DNA of 64,000 bases from Bacteroidales bacterium UBA3143 (GCA_002364735.1 DEZB01000011.1:70105-134104), one strand, 5' to 3'. Numbered from the stretch's first letter, positions 36,529-46,023 are shown. Program-made: numbers and translations. The notes: generated by a model from the sequence alone, not told the origin.

Positions 36529-37653
36529 TTAATTGATCAGTTTACTCCACTCTTTATTAAAATTGAATTTTTTTTCTTTCATCAACGATGGCTTTAAATT
36601 TAAATCAATTGAGGAAAGGGATTTCATAGTAGATAAAAATATTTTTAAATTTTCTATCGTGTTTCCTTTGTCCAAGGGATCAAAGACAATTCCATTTTCT
36701 GAAGTTATTAATGATGAAGCACCTGCATACTTTGAACACAATACAGGTAAGCCAAAGATTAAAGCTTCGTTTACAACTGCACCAAATGTTTCAGATAAAC
36801 TGGTTAAAACAAAACCTGAAGCACATAAATACCATGCATATAGCTCGTCATTATCATATCTTCCTACCAAAATAACTTTATCTTGTAATTTATGTTGCTC
36901 TATGATTAACTCTAATCCTTTTTTTTCATCACCATCACCTACAATAATAAAGATCAATTTTTTGTTTTCAAGCAAATGAGAATGAACTGTACTTAAAAAT
37001 AATGGGAGAGCTTTCTCAGTAATAAGTCGACCCACAAATAGTAAAACTTTTTTATTATTCAAGTTGTATTTTTTTGCATATTTATGAGCAATAAACTCGA
37101 TATTTTTCGAGTTGTTTCTCAATCTTGTTGAACTTTGAAGTATTGGTGATATTATAATATTTTCCTTTTTAAAATTAAGTTCCTTTTGATAAAACGATGA
37201 AACTTCTTGAGACAGTAAAACAATAAAATCCAAATACTTAATTGAATATCCTCTGGCTATAAATCTTATACCAGATTGTATATTATGACATATATCTAAA
37301 CTGTCATCAATCATACTCCCTACTTTCTGTTTTAAAAAACCTATTCGTTTTAATAAAATCAAATATTGTGTTGTAAAAGAAAATTCATGTCCTATAACTA
37401 TGTCAGGATTAATGGATTTAATTTTTTTGAACATCCCAAATCGAAAAAAACGTCCTTTATGTCTTGGACCTCTTATAAGAAATGAGTATTTAAATTTACA
37501 TTGAGAGAGCAAAAAGCTCTGATCGTATTTAAAGGTCCACAAATTGTCGAAAAGAAAAACTAAATGCAAATCAAATATCTCATTAAGAGCGTTAAACTGA
37601 TCAATTCTGTATGGAGCTAAGGCTGGGTGAAACACCAACATTTTTTTTTTCAT
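36529..37653 (-). CDS. glycosyltransferase family 4, stand-alone
   Basis: 374 residues, GT-B fold. The N-terminus is MLVFHPALAPYRIDQFNALN (an acceptor-domain pattern seen in EpsF-like enzymes). The C-terminal domain has NKKVLLFVGRLITEKALPLF, SLSETFGAVVNEALIFGLPV (E-x7-E signature) and CSKYAGASSLI. Unlike all flanking genes it is alone on the minus strand, convergent with the lipoprotein gene and divergent from the flippase gene at 37972. It probably contributes to the second glycan set. Donor unknown. Confidence 0.86.
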   Translation of the reverse strand: MKKKMLVFHPALAPYRIDQFNALNEIFDLHLVFLFDNLWTFKYDQSFLLSQCKFKYSFLIRGPRHKGRFFRFGMFKKIKSINPDIVIGHEFSFTTQYLILLKRIGFLKQKVGSMIDDSLDICHNIQSGIRFIARGYSIKYLDFIVLLSQEVSSFYQKELNFKKENIIISPILQSSTRLRNNSKNIEFIAHKYAKKYNLNNKKVLLFVGRLITEKALPLFLSTVHSHLLENKKLIFIIVGDGDEKKGLELIIEQHKLQDKVILVGRYDNDELYAWYLCASGFVLTSLSETFGAVVNEALIFGLPVLCSKYAGASSLITSENGIVFDPLDKGNTIENLKIFLSTMKSLSSIDLNLKPSLMKEKKFNFNKEWSKLIN

Positions 37654-37971
37654 ATGATATAAACAAAAAACTTAATTTCAATATTAAAGATTTAACAAGA
37701 ACATAATTAATTATTGAGTATAACAATTGTTTAGTATTTATGTTTTGTCATTAGTTACTAAAAAGCGAAGTTCATCACTATTGATAATAAATTCAAAAAG
37801 TTATTTACAATCATTGATATTTACGTGTTACTTATTTAAACTTTCTGCCACTTTTTCTGTTTAGTCATATGAAAAGCGAAGATCAATATTTTGAGTTTAC
37901 TTTTAAAAAATTCAATTTTAATCATCGCTTAAATATTTTAATAGAACTATCTGAAATTTTAATCCTTTAAA
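37654..37971. other. divergent intergenic region, 318 bp
   Basis: AT-rich spacer between the minus-strand glycosyltransferase and the plus-strand flippase genes; it should hold both promoters. No exact TAnnTTTG box in a useful position, no repeat and no hairpin were recognised. Confidence 0.4.
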
Positions 37972-39420
37972 ATGACATTAAGAAAACAAGCCATATCTGG
38001 AATGGCGTGGACTTTTGCACAGCAATTTAGTACCCAAGGTATTGGATTTTTAATTTCAGTTGTTTTAGCTCGCTTATTATTACCGGCCGAGTTTGGAATT
38101 ATTGGCATGATTGCAATTTTTATGGGTATTGGTGCAGCATTAGTTGATAGTGGATTAGCTTCTTCTCTAATAAGAACTCCAGAAGCCAATCAAGATGATT
38201 TTTCAACTGTGTTTTATTTTAATATAGTTGGTAGTATTTTAATATATTTAATACTATATCTTACAGCTCCATTCGTTGCTAATTTCTTTAACCAAGCAAT
38301 ACTAACCCAAATAACAAGAGTTTACGGAATCACTTTTATCATCAATGCTTTTTCAACCATTCAACTAACCCGATTAACACAAATGATGGATTTCAAAACT
38401 CAAATGAAAGTTTCTGTGCCAGCATTAATTGGAGGAGGTGTAATAGGAATAACATTAGCATATAGGGGACATGGAGTATGGAGTTTGGTATGGATGAGAG
38501 TATTTCAATCTTTTCTTAATTCCCTACTATTGTGGATAGTTACAAAATGGAGACCCTCTTTGGTATTTAATATCGAAAAATTTAAATATCATTTCAACTT
38601 TGGATATAAATTGTTATTATCGGCACTTTTAGACACTACATTTACGAATATATACACTGTTATAATTGGTAAACTATTCGCTCCTGCACAATTAGGATTT
38701 TTTACACGTGCAAACTCAGTAGTACAACTGCCAGTGCAAAACATTTCTGGAGCTTTAAACAAGGTTACTTATCCTTTATTTGCCTCCATAAAAGATGATA
38801 ATGTAAGACTGAAAAAAGTCTATAAGCAAATTATGCAAATGGTGACTTACCTAATAGCTCCAATTTTAATTATAATGGGGATTTTAGCCACCCCTTTATT
38901 CAGATTTGTTTTTACAGAAAAATGGTTACCTGCAGTACCCTATTTTCAAATACTTTGCATTTCTGGTATTTTGTACCCTTTTCATGTTTATAATTTAAAT
39001 ATTTTGAATGTAAAAGGTAGAAGTGATCTATTTTTAAAACTGGAAATTATAAAAAAAATATTATCTGTTATTACAATTTTAATTTCAATACAGTTTGGTA
39101 TGTATGGTCTTTTATGGGGTGTGGTAATATCTTCTGTATTGGCTTTATTTATTAATGCACATTTCTCAGGTAAATTCATTCAATATTATGGATTTGAACA
39201 AATCAAAGATGTATTACCTATTTTGTTAATTGGATCGATTGTGGGTGTTATAGTTTGGAGTTTGGATCAAATATTGATATATTATACAATAATGGATCTC
39301 TTACGTATTTTATTAGGAGCTTCTTTTGGAGTTATATCATATATCATAATGTCGATTGTATTTAAAATAAGGTCTTTTTACGATGTTAAAAATATAATCA
39401 CAAAAGACTTTAAAGAGTAA
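37972..39420 (+). CDS. lipopolysaccharide/polysaccharide flippase (MOP superfamily, WzxC/Polysacc_synt_3 type)
   Basis: 482 residues and about 12-14 hydrophobic helices. The N-terminus ISGMAWTFAQQFSTQGIGFL followed by VVLARLLLPAEFGIIGM is diagnostic of the WzxC/TuaB/LpsP branch, distinct from the WzxE-like protein at 26312-27826. It exports a lipid-linked glycan intermediate across the inner membrane. It heads a plus-strand set with the WbqC-like, ATP-grasp, GNAT and GT2 genes, and is likely the exporter for whatever they make. A second undecaprenyl-linked glycan, or a branched/alternative unit, is implied but not proven. Confidence 0.88.
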   Translation: MTLRKQAISGMAWTFAQQFSTQGIGFLISVVLARLLLPAEFGIIGMIAIFMGIGAALVDSGLASSLIRTPEANQDDFSTVFYFNIVGSILIYLILYLTAPFVANFFNQAILTQITRVYGITFIINAFSTIQLTRLTQMMDFKTQMKVSVPALIGGGVIGITLAYRGHGVWSLVWMRVFQSFLNSLLLWIVTKWRPSLVFNIEKFKYHFNFGYKLLLSALLDTTFTNIYTVIIGKLFAPAQLGFFTRANSVVQLPVQNISGALNKVTYPLFASIKDDNVRLKKVYKQIMQMVTYLIAPILIIMGILATPLFRFVFTEKWLPAVPYFQILCISGILYPFHVYNLNILNVKGRSDLFLKLEIIKKILSVITILISIQFGMYGLLWGVVISSVLALFINAHFSGKFIQYYGFEQIKDVLPILLIGSIVGVIVWSLDQILIYYTIMDLLRILLGASFGVISYIIMSIVFKIRSFYDVKNIITKDFKE

Positions 39421-39473
39421 CCATATCATTATTAACCAGATATACTATAAATAAACAACAAATTATCATTCAA

Positions 39474-40244
39474 ATGAAATTAGGATTAATGCAACCATAT
39501 TTTTTGCCCTATATTGGATATTTCCAGTTGATTGAGGCAGTAGATAAATACATTCTTTATTCAAATTTAAATTTTTCGAAAAGAGGTTGGTCGAATAGAA
39601 ATAGAATATTACTGAAAGATGGAACTATAAATACAATTACAGTTCCATTAGAAAGGCAAAGTTCGAGTTTATTGATAAATCAAATAAAAGTTTTTAATAA
39701 AATAAACTGGAAAGAAAAATTATTAAAAGCTATATATATGAACTATAAGGGTGCGCCTTATTTTGATGAAGTTTATCCATTTTTGGAAAAACTGTTTAAG
39801 TATCAATTTGAATATTTGTACGAATTAAATGGTTTTATGATAAAAAACATTTGTAATTTTATTGGTATAAATACTAAAATCGAATATGAGAACCAGAATA
39901 ATTATTCAGAATTAGAAAAAAAACTAATAAATATCGAAAATAATGACTTCCATCAGTTTCCTTATATGCAAGAAATTAAACCTGATAAGAGAGTTGCACG
40001 TATTATTGAAATATGTCGTACTGAAAATATAAATATTTATGTGAATGCAATTGGTGGTCAAAGTTTGTATTATAAAAAAATATTTGCAGACCTCGGCATA
40101 GATTTAAGATTTATAAAAATGCAAGAATTTGAATACTCCCAATTCTTTAACTCATTTGTGCCTAATTTATCTATAGTTGATGTTTTAATGCACAACGGAT
40201 CAGAAGGCACATTAAACCTAATTCAAAAGTATATATTTGTATAA
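39474..40244 (+). CDS. WbqC-like family protein
   Basis: 256 residues. The N-terminal hallmark MKLGLMQPYFLPYIGYFQLI and the following FSKRGWSNRNRILL identify the WbqC family; later IYVNAIGGQSLYYKKIF is a second family landmark (GG-x-x-LY). These proteins are common in O-antigen and capsule loci, but no reaction has been firmly assigned as far as I know. It lies 53 bases after the flippase gene and before the ATP-grasp and GNAT genes, a grouping suggesting joint synthesis of a modified sugar or amino-acid substituent. Cytoplasmic; no signal or membrane helix. Confidence 0.85.
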   Translation: MKLGLMQPYFLPYIGYFQLIEAVDKYILYSNLNFSKRGWSNRNRILLKDGTINTITVPLERQSSSLLINQIKVFNKINWKEKLLKAIYMNYKGAPYFDEVYPFLEKLFKYQFEYLYELNGFMIKNICNFIGINTKIEYENQNNYSELEKKLINIENNDFHQFPYMQEIKPDKRVARIIEICRTENINIYVNAIGGQSLYYKKIFADLGIDLRFIKMQEFEYSQFFNSFVPNLSIVDVLMHNGSEGTLNLIQKYIFV

Positions 40245-40393
40245 AAGACTATGCATTGAAAAAACTCATTTAGTAATAATTTATTATTAGATTTCTTTTT
40301 CACACCTAATTACTTTATTATTTTAAATAATCTTGGTTGTATAATTATTGCATAAACAACTGCTATAACACTTAACTAACACAAATAATAAAA

Positions 40394-41560
40394 ATGAAAA
40401 CTATACTTATTTTAGTTGCTGGTGAATCAAATTTACCAATTATTCAAGCTGCAAAAAAATTGGGATATTATACAATAACCTGCGATAATAATAAATTAAA
40501 TGCGGGTCATATTATAGCTGATGAAAATCTTTTTATAGACGTATATGATTATAAGTCAATAATCGAAGCAATTAAAGATAAAAACATTGATGGTGTAATG
40601 TCATTTGTCTCTGCACATGGCTTAAATACAGCTTCCATAATATCTGAATATTACCAATTACCTGGGTATACTCTATCTGCTTTAAAAACCTTAACAAATA
40701 AGGGTTTATTTCGTGATTTTCTTGCAAAAAACAACTTATACTTTCCAACATATCAATGTGTTAATAATCTCAATGAAATAGATCTTAATTTAATTAATTA
40801 CCCAGTAATTATTAAACCAACAGATAAAGGCGGTAGTTTGGGTGTAGTTAAAATCAATACAGAAAACGAGTTATTTATTAACTTCCAAAAAACAAAGGAA
40901 GTTTCAGATTCAGGTAAAGTGATTATTGAAGAGTTTTTAGAAGGAGAGGCGCTGATTAATGGAGATTGTCTTATTTACAAAGGTGAAATTATTTGCAATA
41001 TGATAGGTAATTATATTTATGATAATGAGATAAATAAAGTTCTACCTATTGCTACTGTTTTCCCTACTGAACAAAATAATCTCCCACAAGTCATCAAAGA
41101 GATTAATTTGATTATAGAAAGACTAAAAATACCCGATGGAATTATTAATTTTGAGGCAATTATTAAGAAAGACATTCCATATATTATTGAAATCAACCCC
41201 AGACCAAGTGGTAATTATATATGGAAATTAATGGGTTATAAGTATAATTTTGATGTACCCGTTTTCCTTCTAAATTCATATTTTAAAATGGGAAATAATA
41301 AAAATAGCCCTAATAATTTCAATCATAATAGCTATGCTTATCAATTATTATATAGTGGCGAAAAAAAAATATTTAAGGGATTTAAATCACCTACTGTTAT
41401 GAAAAACAACATTCTTGAAATAAAATATTTTATGAACGAAAATGAGATTATTAATCCTTTTGAGAATTTATTTGAAAGAATTGGAATTCTACTTATGGAA
41501 TTCAAAGATGATAAGAATAAAAAATGCTATATGGAAAATATTAAAAAATTTAGAATATGA
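40394..41560 (+). CDS. ATP-grasp carboxylate-amine/thiol ligase
   Basis: 388 residues: PreATP-grasp Rossmann-like N-terminus (LILVAGESNLPIIQAAKKLG, as in carbamoyl-phosphate synthase and PurK-type enzymes), then the ATP-grasp domain with YPVIIKPTDKGGSLGVVKI (about 139-157), IIEEFLEGEAL and the metal-binding FEAIIKKDIPYIIEINPRPSG (last part YIIEINPRPSG). It activates a carboxylate as acyl-phosphate and joins it to an amine or thiol. Its 3' end overlaps the GNAT gene (ATGA), so the two are tightly coupled. Substrates are unknown; addition of an amino acid to a sugar is a reasonable guess. Confidence 0.85.
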   Translation: MKTILILVAGESNLPIIQAAKKLGYYTITCDNNKLNAGHIIADENLFIDVYDYKSIIEAIKDKNIDGVMSFVSAHGLNTASIISEYYQLPGYTLSALKTLTNKGLFRDFLAKNNLYFPTYQCVNNLNEIDLNLINYPVIIKPTDKGGSLGVVKINTENELFINFQKTKEVSDSGKVIIEEFLEGEALINGDCLIYKGEIICNMIGNYIYDNEINKVLPIATVFPTEQNNLPQVIKEINLIIERLKIPDGIINFEAIIKKDIPYIIEINPRPSGNYIWKLMGYKYNFDVPVFLLNSYFKMGNNKNSPNNFNHNSYAYQLLYSGEKKIFKGFKSPTVMKNNILEIKYFMNENEIINPFENLFERIGILLMEFKDDKNKKCYMENIKKFRI

Positions 41561-42111
41561 CTCACCTTCCCGATAATTTCTTTATGGAAAAATATGGTAT
41601 AAAAGTTCGTTTAGTTGTTGAAGACGATGCAGAATTTATTTTATCTTTAAGAGCAAATCCGTATAGGACAATGCACATGAAAACTCTTAATTACGAAATT
41701 GAAAATCAAAAAGAATGGATACGAGAATATAAAAAAAGAGAAAAAGAGGGACTTGATTATTATTTCATATATAGTAATAAAGAAGATAAACTACTTGGAG
41801 TTAACAGAATTAGTAATATCGATTATGAACACAAGAGGGGAAAGTCCAGCAGTTGGATTGCAGTTGAAGGTTTAAAATTTGAACCTCTTAAAATGCTAAT
41901 ATTAGGAAATGAAATAGTGTTTAATATACTGGGAATTGTTATGTCATGGGGGGAAGTACATAAAAATAATAGCAGAGTTATCAAAATATTTAATCTATTT
42001 GGTTATAATTTTATAGAGAGTGCATCAGAATATTATAATTTTACGATACATAAAGATGATTACCTAAAAGCAAGAGAAAAAAGTTTATTGAAAAATATAA
42101 TGGCCCATTAA
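41557..42111 (+). CDS. GNAT-family N-acetyltransferase
   Basis: 184 residues, RimJ/RimL-like GNAT fold: IKVRLVVEDDAEFILSLR at the start, YYFIYSNKEDKLLGVNRISN and the C-terminal EVHKNNSRVIKIFNLFGYNF (the usual N-x-x-(S/A)-x-x-(L/I)-(Y/F)-x-x-x-G-F region). The first ATG overlaps the ATP-grasp stop by 4 bases, but MEKYGIKVRL, nine codons further in, is also a possible start. It resembles WecD/PseH-like amino-sugar acetyltransferases. It probably acylates an amino group of a nucleotide sugar in the same pathway as its neighbours. Confidence 0.8.
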   Translation: MTHLPDNFFMEKYGIKVRLVVEDDAEFILSLRANPYRTMHMKTLNYEIENQKEWIREYKKREKEGLDYYFIYSNKEDKLLGVNRISNIDYEHKRGKSSSWIAVEGLKFEPLKMLILGNEIVFNILGIVMSWGEVHKNNSRVIKIFNLFGYNFIESASEYYNFTIHKDDYLKAREKSLLKNIMAH

Positions 42112-42201
42112 ATTACAGATCTATTGAGAAGAATGACTTTTTTATATTCTTAATCAATAACACTATGAATGTTTAATAAATATAGAATCTATTTTTTTTA
42201 A

Positions 42202-43197
42202 ATGAATAAACTAATTAATATTGCAGACAGAAATATTGATGACAATGCTCTTGTAATAATTGCATGTACAACATATAACCAAAAAAAATTTTTAAAAGAG
42301 ACATTAAAGGGTTTTTTAATACAGAAAACCTCATTTCCAGTTGAAATAATTATACACGATGATGCTTCAACTGATGGGACAAAAGAAATAATACAAGAGT
42401 ATGAGAAAAATTACAAACATATAATCAAACCGATCTATCAAACAGAAAATCAATATACAAAGAAAATTGATATCGTTAAAAAATTCATATATCCTCTTTT
42501 AAATGCAAAATATATTGCAATATGTGAAGGTGATGATTATTGGACAGATCCACTAAAATTGCAAAAGCAGGTTGATTTTTTAGAACAAAATGAAGAATAT
42601 GGATTAATATATACGGAAATTAACAGAGTAGATGAGGATGGTAGCATAGTAGAAAGTAGGTTTTTTAAAAATCATATAACTTCTTTTTGTGAAAATTTTG
42701 AAGATTATTTGGTTCACGCTCCTTTTATGGCTCCATGTACATGGCTCTTTAGAAAAAGTTTATATAAAGAAAGAAACAAAAAATATAACGTTGCTGATCT
42801 CCCTTTATTATTAGATATTGCAGCGCATTCAAAAATCCATAAATTAGATGATGTTACAGCTCATTATAGAGTATTATCTAATAGTGCAAGCCATTTCACA
42901 AAATTACATTCATCATATTCTTTTATTAAAGGGATATATCTAATACAAAAGGACTATGCGGAAAAATATAATGTTAGTGAAGAAATAAAAAATACAATCA
43001 GACTAAATTTTGCTTTGAAATCATATAACTTTGCAGTATCAGAACACGATGTAGATCAAATTAAAATATCAAATAAACTATTGAAAGGACATCCAAAGGT
43101 GGATTTTAAATTTAAAGTTATTCAACTATTAAGTAAATTTAAATTTGGTCGTCAAATTGTGAGGTTTAGATTAAAAAAGATTCTTGGATACAATTAA
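42202..43197 (+). CDS. glycosyltransferase family 2
   Basis: 331 residues, GT-A fold: VIIACTTYNQKKFLKETLKG (about 19-38), IIIHDDASTDGTKEI with the nucleotide-binding Asp, and ICEGDDYWTDPLKLQKQ, the EGDDYW form of the DxD motif common in Bacteroidota GT2 enzymes. Last gene of the plus-strand glycan set, after a 90-bp gap from the GNAT gene. No membrane helix is apparent. Donor and acceptor unknown. Confidence 0.88.
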   Translation: MNKLINIADRNIDDNALVIIACTTYNQKKFLKETLKGFLIQKTSFPVEIIIHDDASTDGTKEIIQEYEKNYKHIIKPIYQTENQYTKKIDIVKKFIYPLLNAKYIAICEGDDYWTDPLKLQKQVDFLEQNEEYGLIYTEINRVDEDGSIVESRFFKNHITSFCENFEDYLVHAPFMAPCTWLFRKSLYKERNKKYNVADLPLLLDIAAHSKIHKLDDVTAHYRVLSNSASHFTKLHSSYSFIKGIYLIQKDYAEKYNVSEEIKNTIRLNFALKSYNFAVSEHDVDQIKISNKLLKGHPKVDFKFKVIQLLSKFKFGRQIVRFRLKKILGYN

Positions 43198-43655
43198 AAG
43201 TTTTAATGAAAATTGTATTTATAATAGATTTTGAATCACATAAATAAGTCCTTTTTCAACACTACTATTATCAAGGCAAATCAACTTATATTAACTATCA
43301 CATATCATACTGTCCTTTACGCTTCTTTTTCCCAAATCAATGAAATTTTTTTTCCAACATCACTTTATTTCAATTCTTTGAAAACCCTTCCAGTATATTC
43401 GATCAGAAGCACATTTTGTTTTAGAACTACATGGACTTGTGATTTATATAGTCACTTCGAGAATTACAAAATAATACACCTATTTCATAGTTTTTTGAAA
43501 ATATAGACCAACTTCCAAGTATCTATTCATTCCCCCAATAAACCCTGAATTTTTCAGCCATCTACTTTTATGAGCATCTTTAAAGAAACCCCTTAATTTG
43601 ATCAACTCCATAAGGAAGAAGATCTACCAAACCCAACAAACTCGTTATTTTTTTC

Positions 43656-43724
43656 AAAACATTTTCACTGCGGTGAAAATGTTTAAATCTGATGAAAATT
43701 GCAAACACCGTGGTGAATTTGTTT
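43656..43724. repeat. palindrome-rich 70-bp repeat, copy A
   Basis: Begins with a 28-bp near-palindrome at 43657-43684 (arms AAACATTTTC/GAAAATGTTT around ACTGCGGT; the only unpaired-in-DNA step is a T/G wobble). It then holds a TGATGAAA half-site and the 10-bp palindrome CACCGTGGTG at 43706-43715, ending AATTTGTTT. It aligns along its whole length with copy B. Confidence 0.8.
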
Positions 43725-43902
43725 AAAACAAATTGTTTTTCGTTTTCTTGATCAATTATGACCCATTTACTATCTAAAAAACCAATTATTGATGTAGAAA
43801 GTCTGTTTCATTTGCTGAATTCTTCATTCTTGAGAACTTTTTCCTTTTATCATGGCATTTTTGTGTAATATATACTCAAAAAAGCATCAATTGAGCGTTT
43901 CA

Positions 43903-43972
43903 AAACATTTTCACCGCGGTGAATTGCATTTTCATCAGATGAAAGTCAAATCTACCGCGGTGAATTTGTTTT
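43903..43972. repeat. palindrome-rich 70-bp repeat, copy B
   Basis: Same order of parts as copy A: AAAACATTTTC, then the perfect 14-bp palindrome TTCACCGCGGTGAA (43910-43923), a TTTCATCAGATGAAA palindrome (absent as a full palindrome in copy A), then ACCGCGGT at 43954-43961 and GAATTTGTTT. It is a direct repeat 247 bases from copy A. Confidence 0.8.
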
Positions 43973-44001
43973 GTAAATCTTTTTGATTGATTTTTTAATG
44001 C

Positions 44002-44038
44002 AAAAAAAAAGATCCTTTCAAATAGGAATCTTTTTTTT
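44002..44038 (-). terminator. rho-independent terminator of the FKBP genes
   Basis: An A-rich/T-rich stem (44002-44016 with 44024-44038, one bulged base) with a short loop. Read on the minus strand it ends in a run of Ts just downstream of the FKBP lipoprotein gene. Confidence 0.7.
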
Positions 44039-44071
44039 GTATTAAAAATTTTGGTAAATGTGTCTGCTTAT

Positions 44072-45088
44072 TTATCTCTCTATGCTAAGCAATTCAACAT
44101 CAAATATCAATGTAGAGAATGGTTTGATTGTTCCTCTATCTTCTGCACCATAAGCCAAGCTATATGGAATATATACTTTCCATTTTGAACCAACTGGCAT
44201 TAGCTGTAAAGCTTCAGTCCATCCTGGTATCACTTGAGTTACTCCAAAAACAGCTGGTTCATTTCTCTCAACACTGCTATCGAAAACTGTGCCATCTAAT
44301 AATGTTCCGTGATAATGAACTTTCACTTGATCGTTTTGAGTAGGTATTGCACCAGAACCCTTTTTGATGATCTCATACTGTAGTCCACTTGGAAGAACTT
44401 CAACTTCTTCTCTTTTAGCATTTTCTGCTAAGAAGTTTTCTCCTTCTTCTATAGCACCTGCATACTCTCCTTTTAGGTTCTCTTCATTCATTTGCTGAGA
44501 CTGAGCTTGAGCAGCTTCCATTTTGTTTTGTACAAACGTGCCTGCATCAGTTTTTGACATTGCCAACTCACCATTTTTTAGTGTCCCAACTAAACCTGCA
44601 ATTAACTGATCGGTATTAATCTTTTGAGTAGTGTCTGCTGCAAAAATAATGGAATTAAACTGAGGAAGCATTTGCTGCGAAATTTGATTTCCAATGCTTA
44701 AACCTTGAATGTAAGATGCTTTTTTATCACCTGCATTTACTGCTTCTTTCAAACCTTTCAAAAACTCATCTAATTTTGGAGCATTGGCTTTGTTTAGAGA
44801 ATCAACTTTCGATTTCAACTCTTTTTGAAGCGCTACTCTTTCTGTTGAGTCTGCAGAAGCTATTCTCATTTGATACTCATACTCCAAGTTAGATGCATTT
44901 TCCACTACACCTAATTGCTCTAAATATTGCATTAGACCCTGGTCTGCTAAGTTTACACCATAAGCATAAGAGATTGAGTCAACCTCTGTTTTTAAAGATG
45001 CTTTAGGAGTGGAGTTGTTTCCGCATGAAACAAGCAATAAACTTCCAATAGCAAATGCACAAAGTGCACTTAGTTTAATTTTTTTCAT
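44072..45088 (-). CDS. FKBP-type peptidyl-prolyl isomerase, lipoprotein, FkpA/Mip-like
   Basis: 338 residues: lipoprotein signal ending SLLLVSCGNN (Cys near 22), a long helical dimerisation region of about 190 residues (with EKAQAQ-type repeats such as AAQAQSQQMNEENLKGEYAG), then a C-terminal FKBP domain with KVHYHGTLLDGTVFDSS, GVTQVIPGWTEALQLMPVGS and PYSLAYGAEDRG. It catalyses proline cis/trans isomerisation and chaperones envelope proteins, anchored in a membrane facing the periplasm. Its paralogue lacking a signal peptide lies 64 bases upstream, probably in the same transcript. Confidence 0.92.
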   Translation of the reverse strand: MKKIKLSALCAFAIGSLLLVSCGNNSTPKASLKTEVDSISYAYGVNLADQGLMQYLEQLGVVENASNLEYEYQMRIASADSTERVALQKELKSKVDSLNKANAPKLDEFLKGLKEAVNAGDKKASYIQGLSIGNQISQQMLPQFNSIIFAADTTQKINTDQLIAGLVGTLKNGELAMSKTDAGTFVQNKMEAAQAQSQQMNEENLKGEYAGAIEEGENFLAENAKREEVEVLPSGLQYEIIKKGSGAIPTQNDQVKVHYHGTLLDGTVFDSSVERNEPAVFGVTQVIPGWTEALQLMPVGSKWKVYIPYSLAYGAEDRGTIKPFSTLIFDVELLSIER

Positions 45089-45152
45089 TTTCGTTTTAAT
45101 GTTTAATTTTTTGATGTTCGTAATTGTGTGATTTATATATTTGAATCTTTAT

Positions 45153-45737
45153 TTATTCAATTCCTAAAAGTTCCACTTCAAAGATGAGTGTTGAGTTGGG
45201 CTGAATATCGTTTCCTGCTCCTTGTTCGCCATAAGCTAAATTGGAAGGAACAAAAAGTCTCCATTTTGAACCAACAGACATTAATTGCAATGCTTCTACC
45301 CAACCTTTAATAACTTGGTTTACACCAAATGTGGCAGGTTGTCCTCTTTGCACTGAGCTATCGAAAACTGTTCCATCAATCAATGTACCGTGATAATGAC
45401 ATTTCACAGTGTCTGTTGCGCTTGGTGTTGCTCCATTGCCCTCTGTTAATACTTCGTATTGCAATCCGCTTGGCAATTCAACAACGTTTTCTTTTTTCTT
45501 GTTTTCTACTAAAAATTGCACGCCTGCTTCTTTGTTCATCTGTAACATTTCTTTTTGTTTCGCACTAAAATATGCTTGAATGTGTTGGGTGGCCTCTTCC
45601 AATGACATGGTAGTTTCCTCGTCTTTCATAATTTCAGTAAATGCTTTTACGAAAGCGTCTACATCAAGGTTTTGTAATCCAGTTTGAATAAGTTGAGTCG
45701 CCATGCTCATTCCTAATGAGTAACTTAAATTCTTCAT
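45153..45737 (-). CDS. FKBP-type peptidyl-prolyl isomerase without signal peptide
   Basis: 194 residues, Mip/FkpA-like: helical N-terminal part (LSYSLGMSMATQLIQTGLQN, related to the same region in the neighbouring lipoprotein) and the FKBP domain with KCHYHGTLIDGTVFDSSV, GVNQVIKGWVEALQLMSVGS and PSNLAYGEQGAG. No signal peptide or lipobox is visible, so it is probably cytoplasmic while its paralogue is exported. The two FKBP domains are close relatives, consistent with tandem duplication. On the minus strand a TACTTTTG box at 45846-45839 may be its promoter. Confidence 0.9.
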   Translation of the reverse strand: MKNLSYSLGMSMATQLIQTGLQNLDVDAFVKAFTEIMKDEETTMSLEEATQHIQAYFSAKQKEMLQMNKEAGVQFLVENKKKENVVELPSGLQYEVLTEGNGATPSATDTVKCHYHGTLIDGTVFDSSVQRGQPATFGVNQVIKGWVEALQLMSVGSKWRLFVPSNLAYGEQGAGNDIQPNSTLIFEVELLGIE

Positions 45738-46023
45738 TTTTCTATTTTATACTACAGCGATGCCAACTGTAATTAATTATCAGTTTATTTCTTAATAAAT
45801 TGATTGGCATCATAATTTATTATTCGTAAATTAAAAGGCAAAAGTAACACATTAATGTGAAACAGTATAACTTATGAGAAAAAAAGTAGTTATTAGACCT
45901 CAGAAATTTCAAAATGTAGATTTGAAAATTGATCAAATGTCGATAACAGTTTTGTGTTTCTATGATCATAAGTTATACAATGTATATGTGAAGTTGAAAT
46001 AGAGCAGCGTTACAGTTTTAACT

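Larger units (their letters stand above)
43198..44001. other. intergenic region of about 0.8 kb with palindromic repeats
   Basis: No convincing gene. A 91-codon frame at 43231-43506 has low-complexity composition and no family signs. The region contains two copies of a 70-bp palindrome-rich repeat (43656-43724 and 43903-43972). A terminator-like hairpin ends it next to the FKBP genes. Confidence 0.6.

Noticed and set aside
43231..43506. 91-codon plus-strand frame after the last GT2 gene
   Set aside because: No family features, low-complexity composition, no promoter or ribosome site, in repeat-bearing intergenic DNA.
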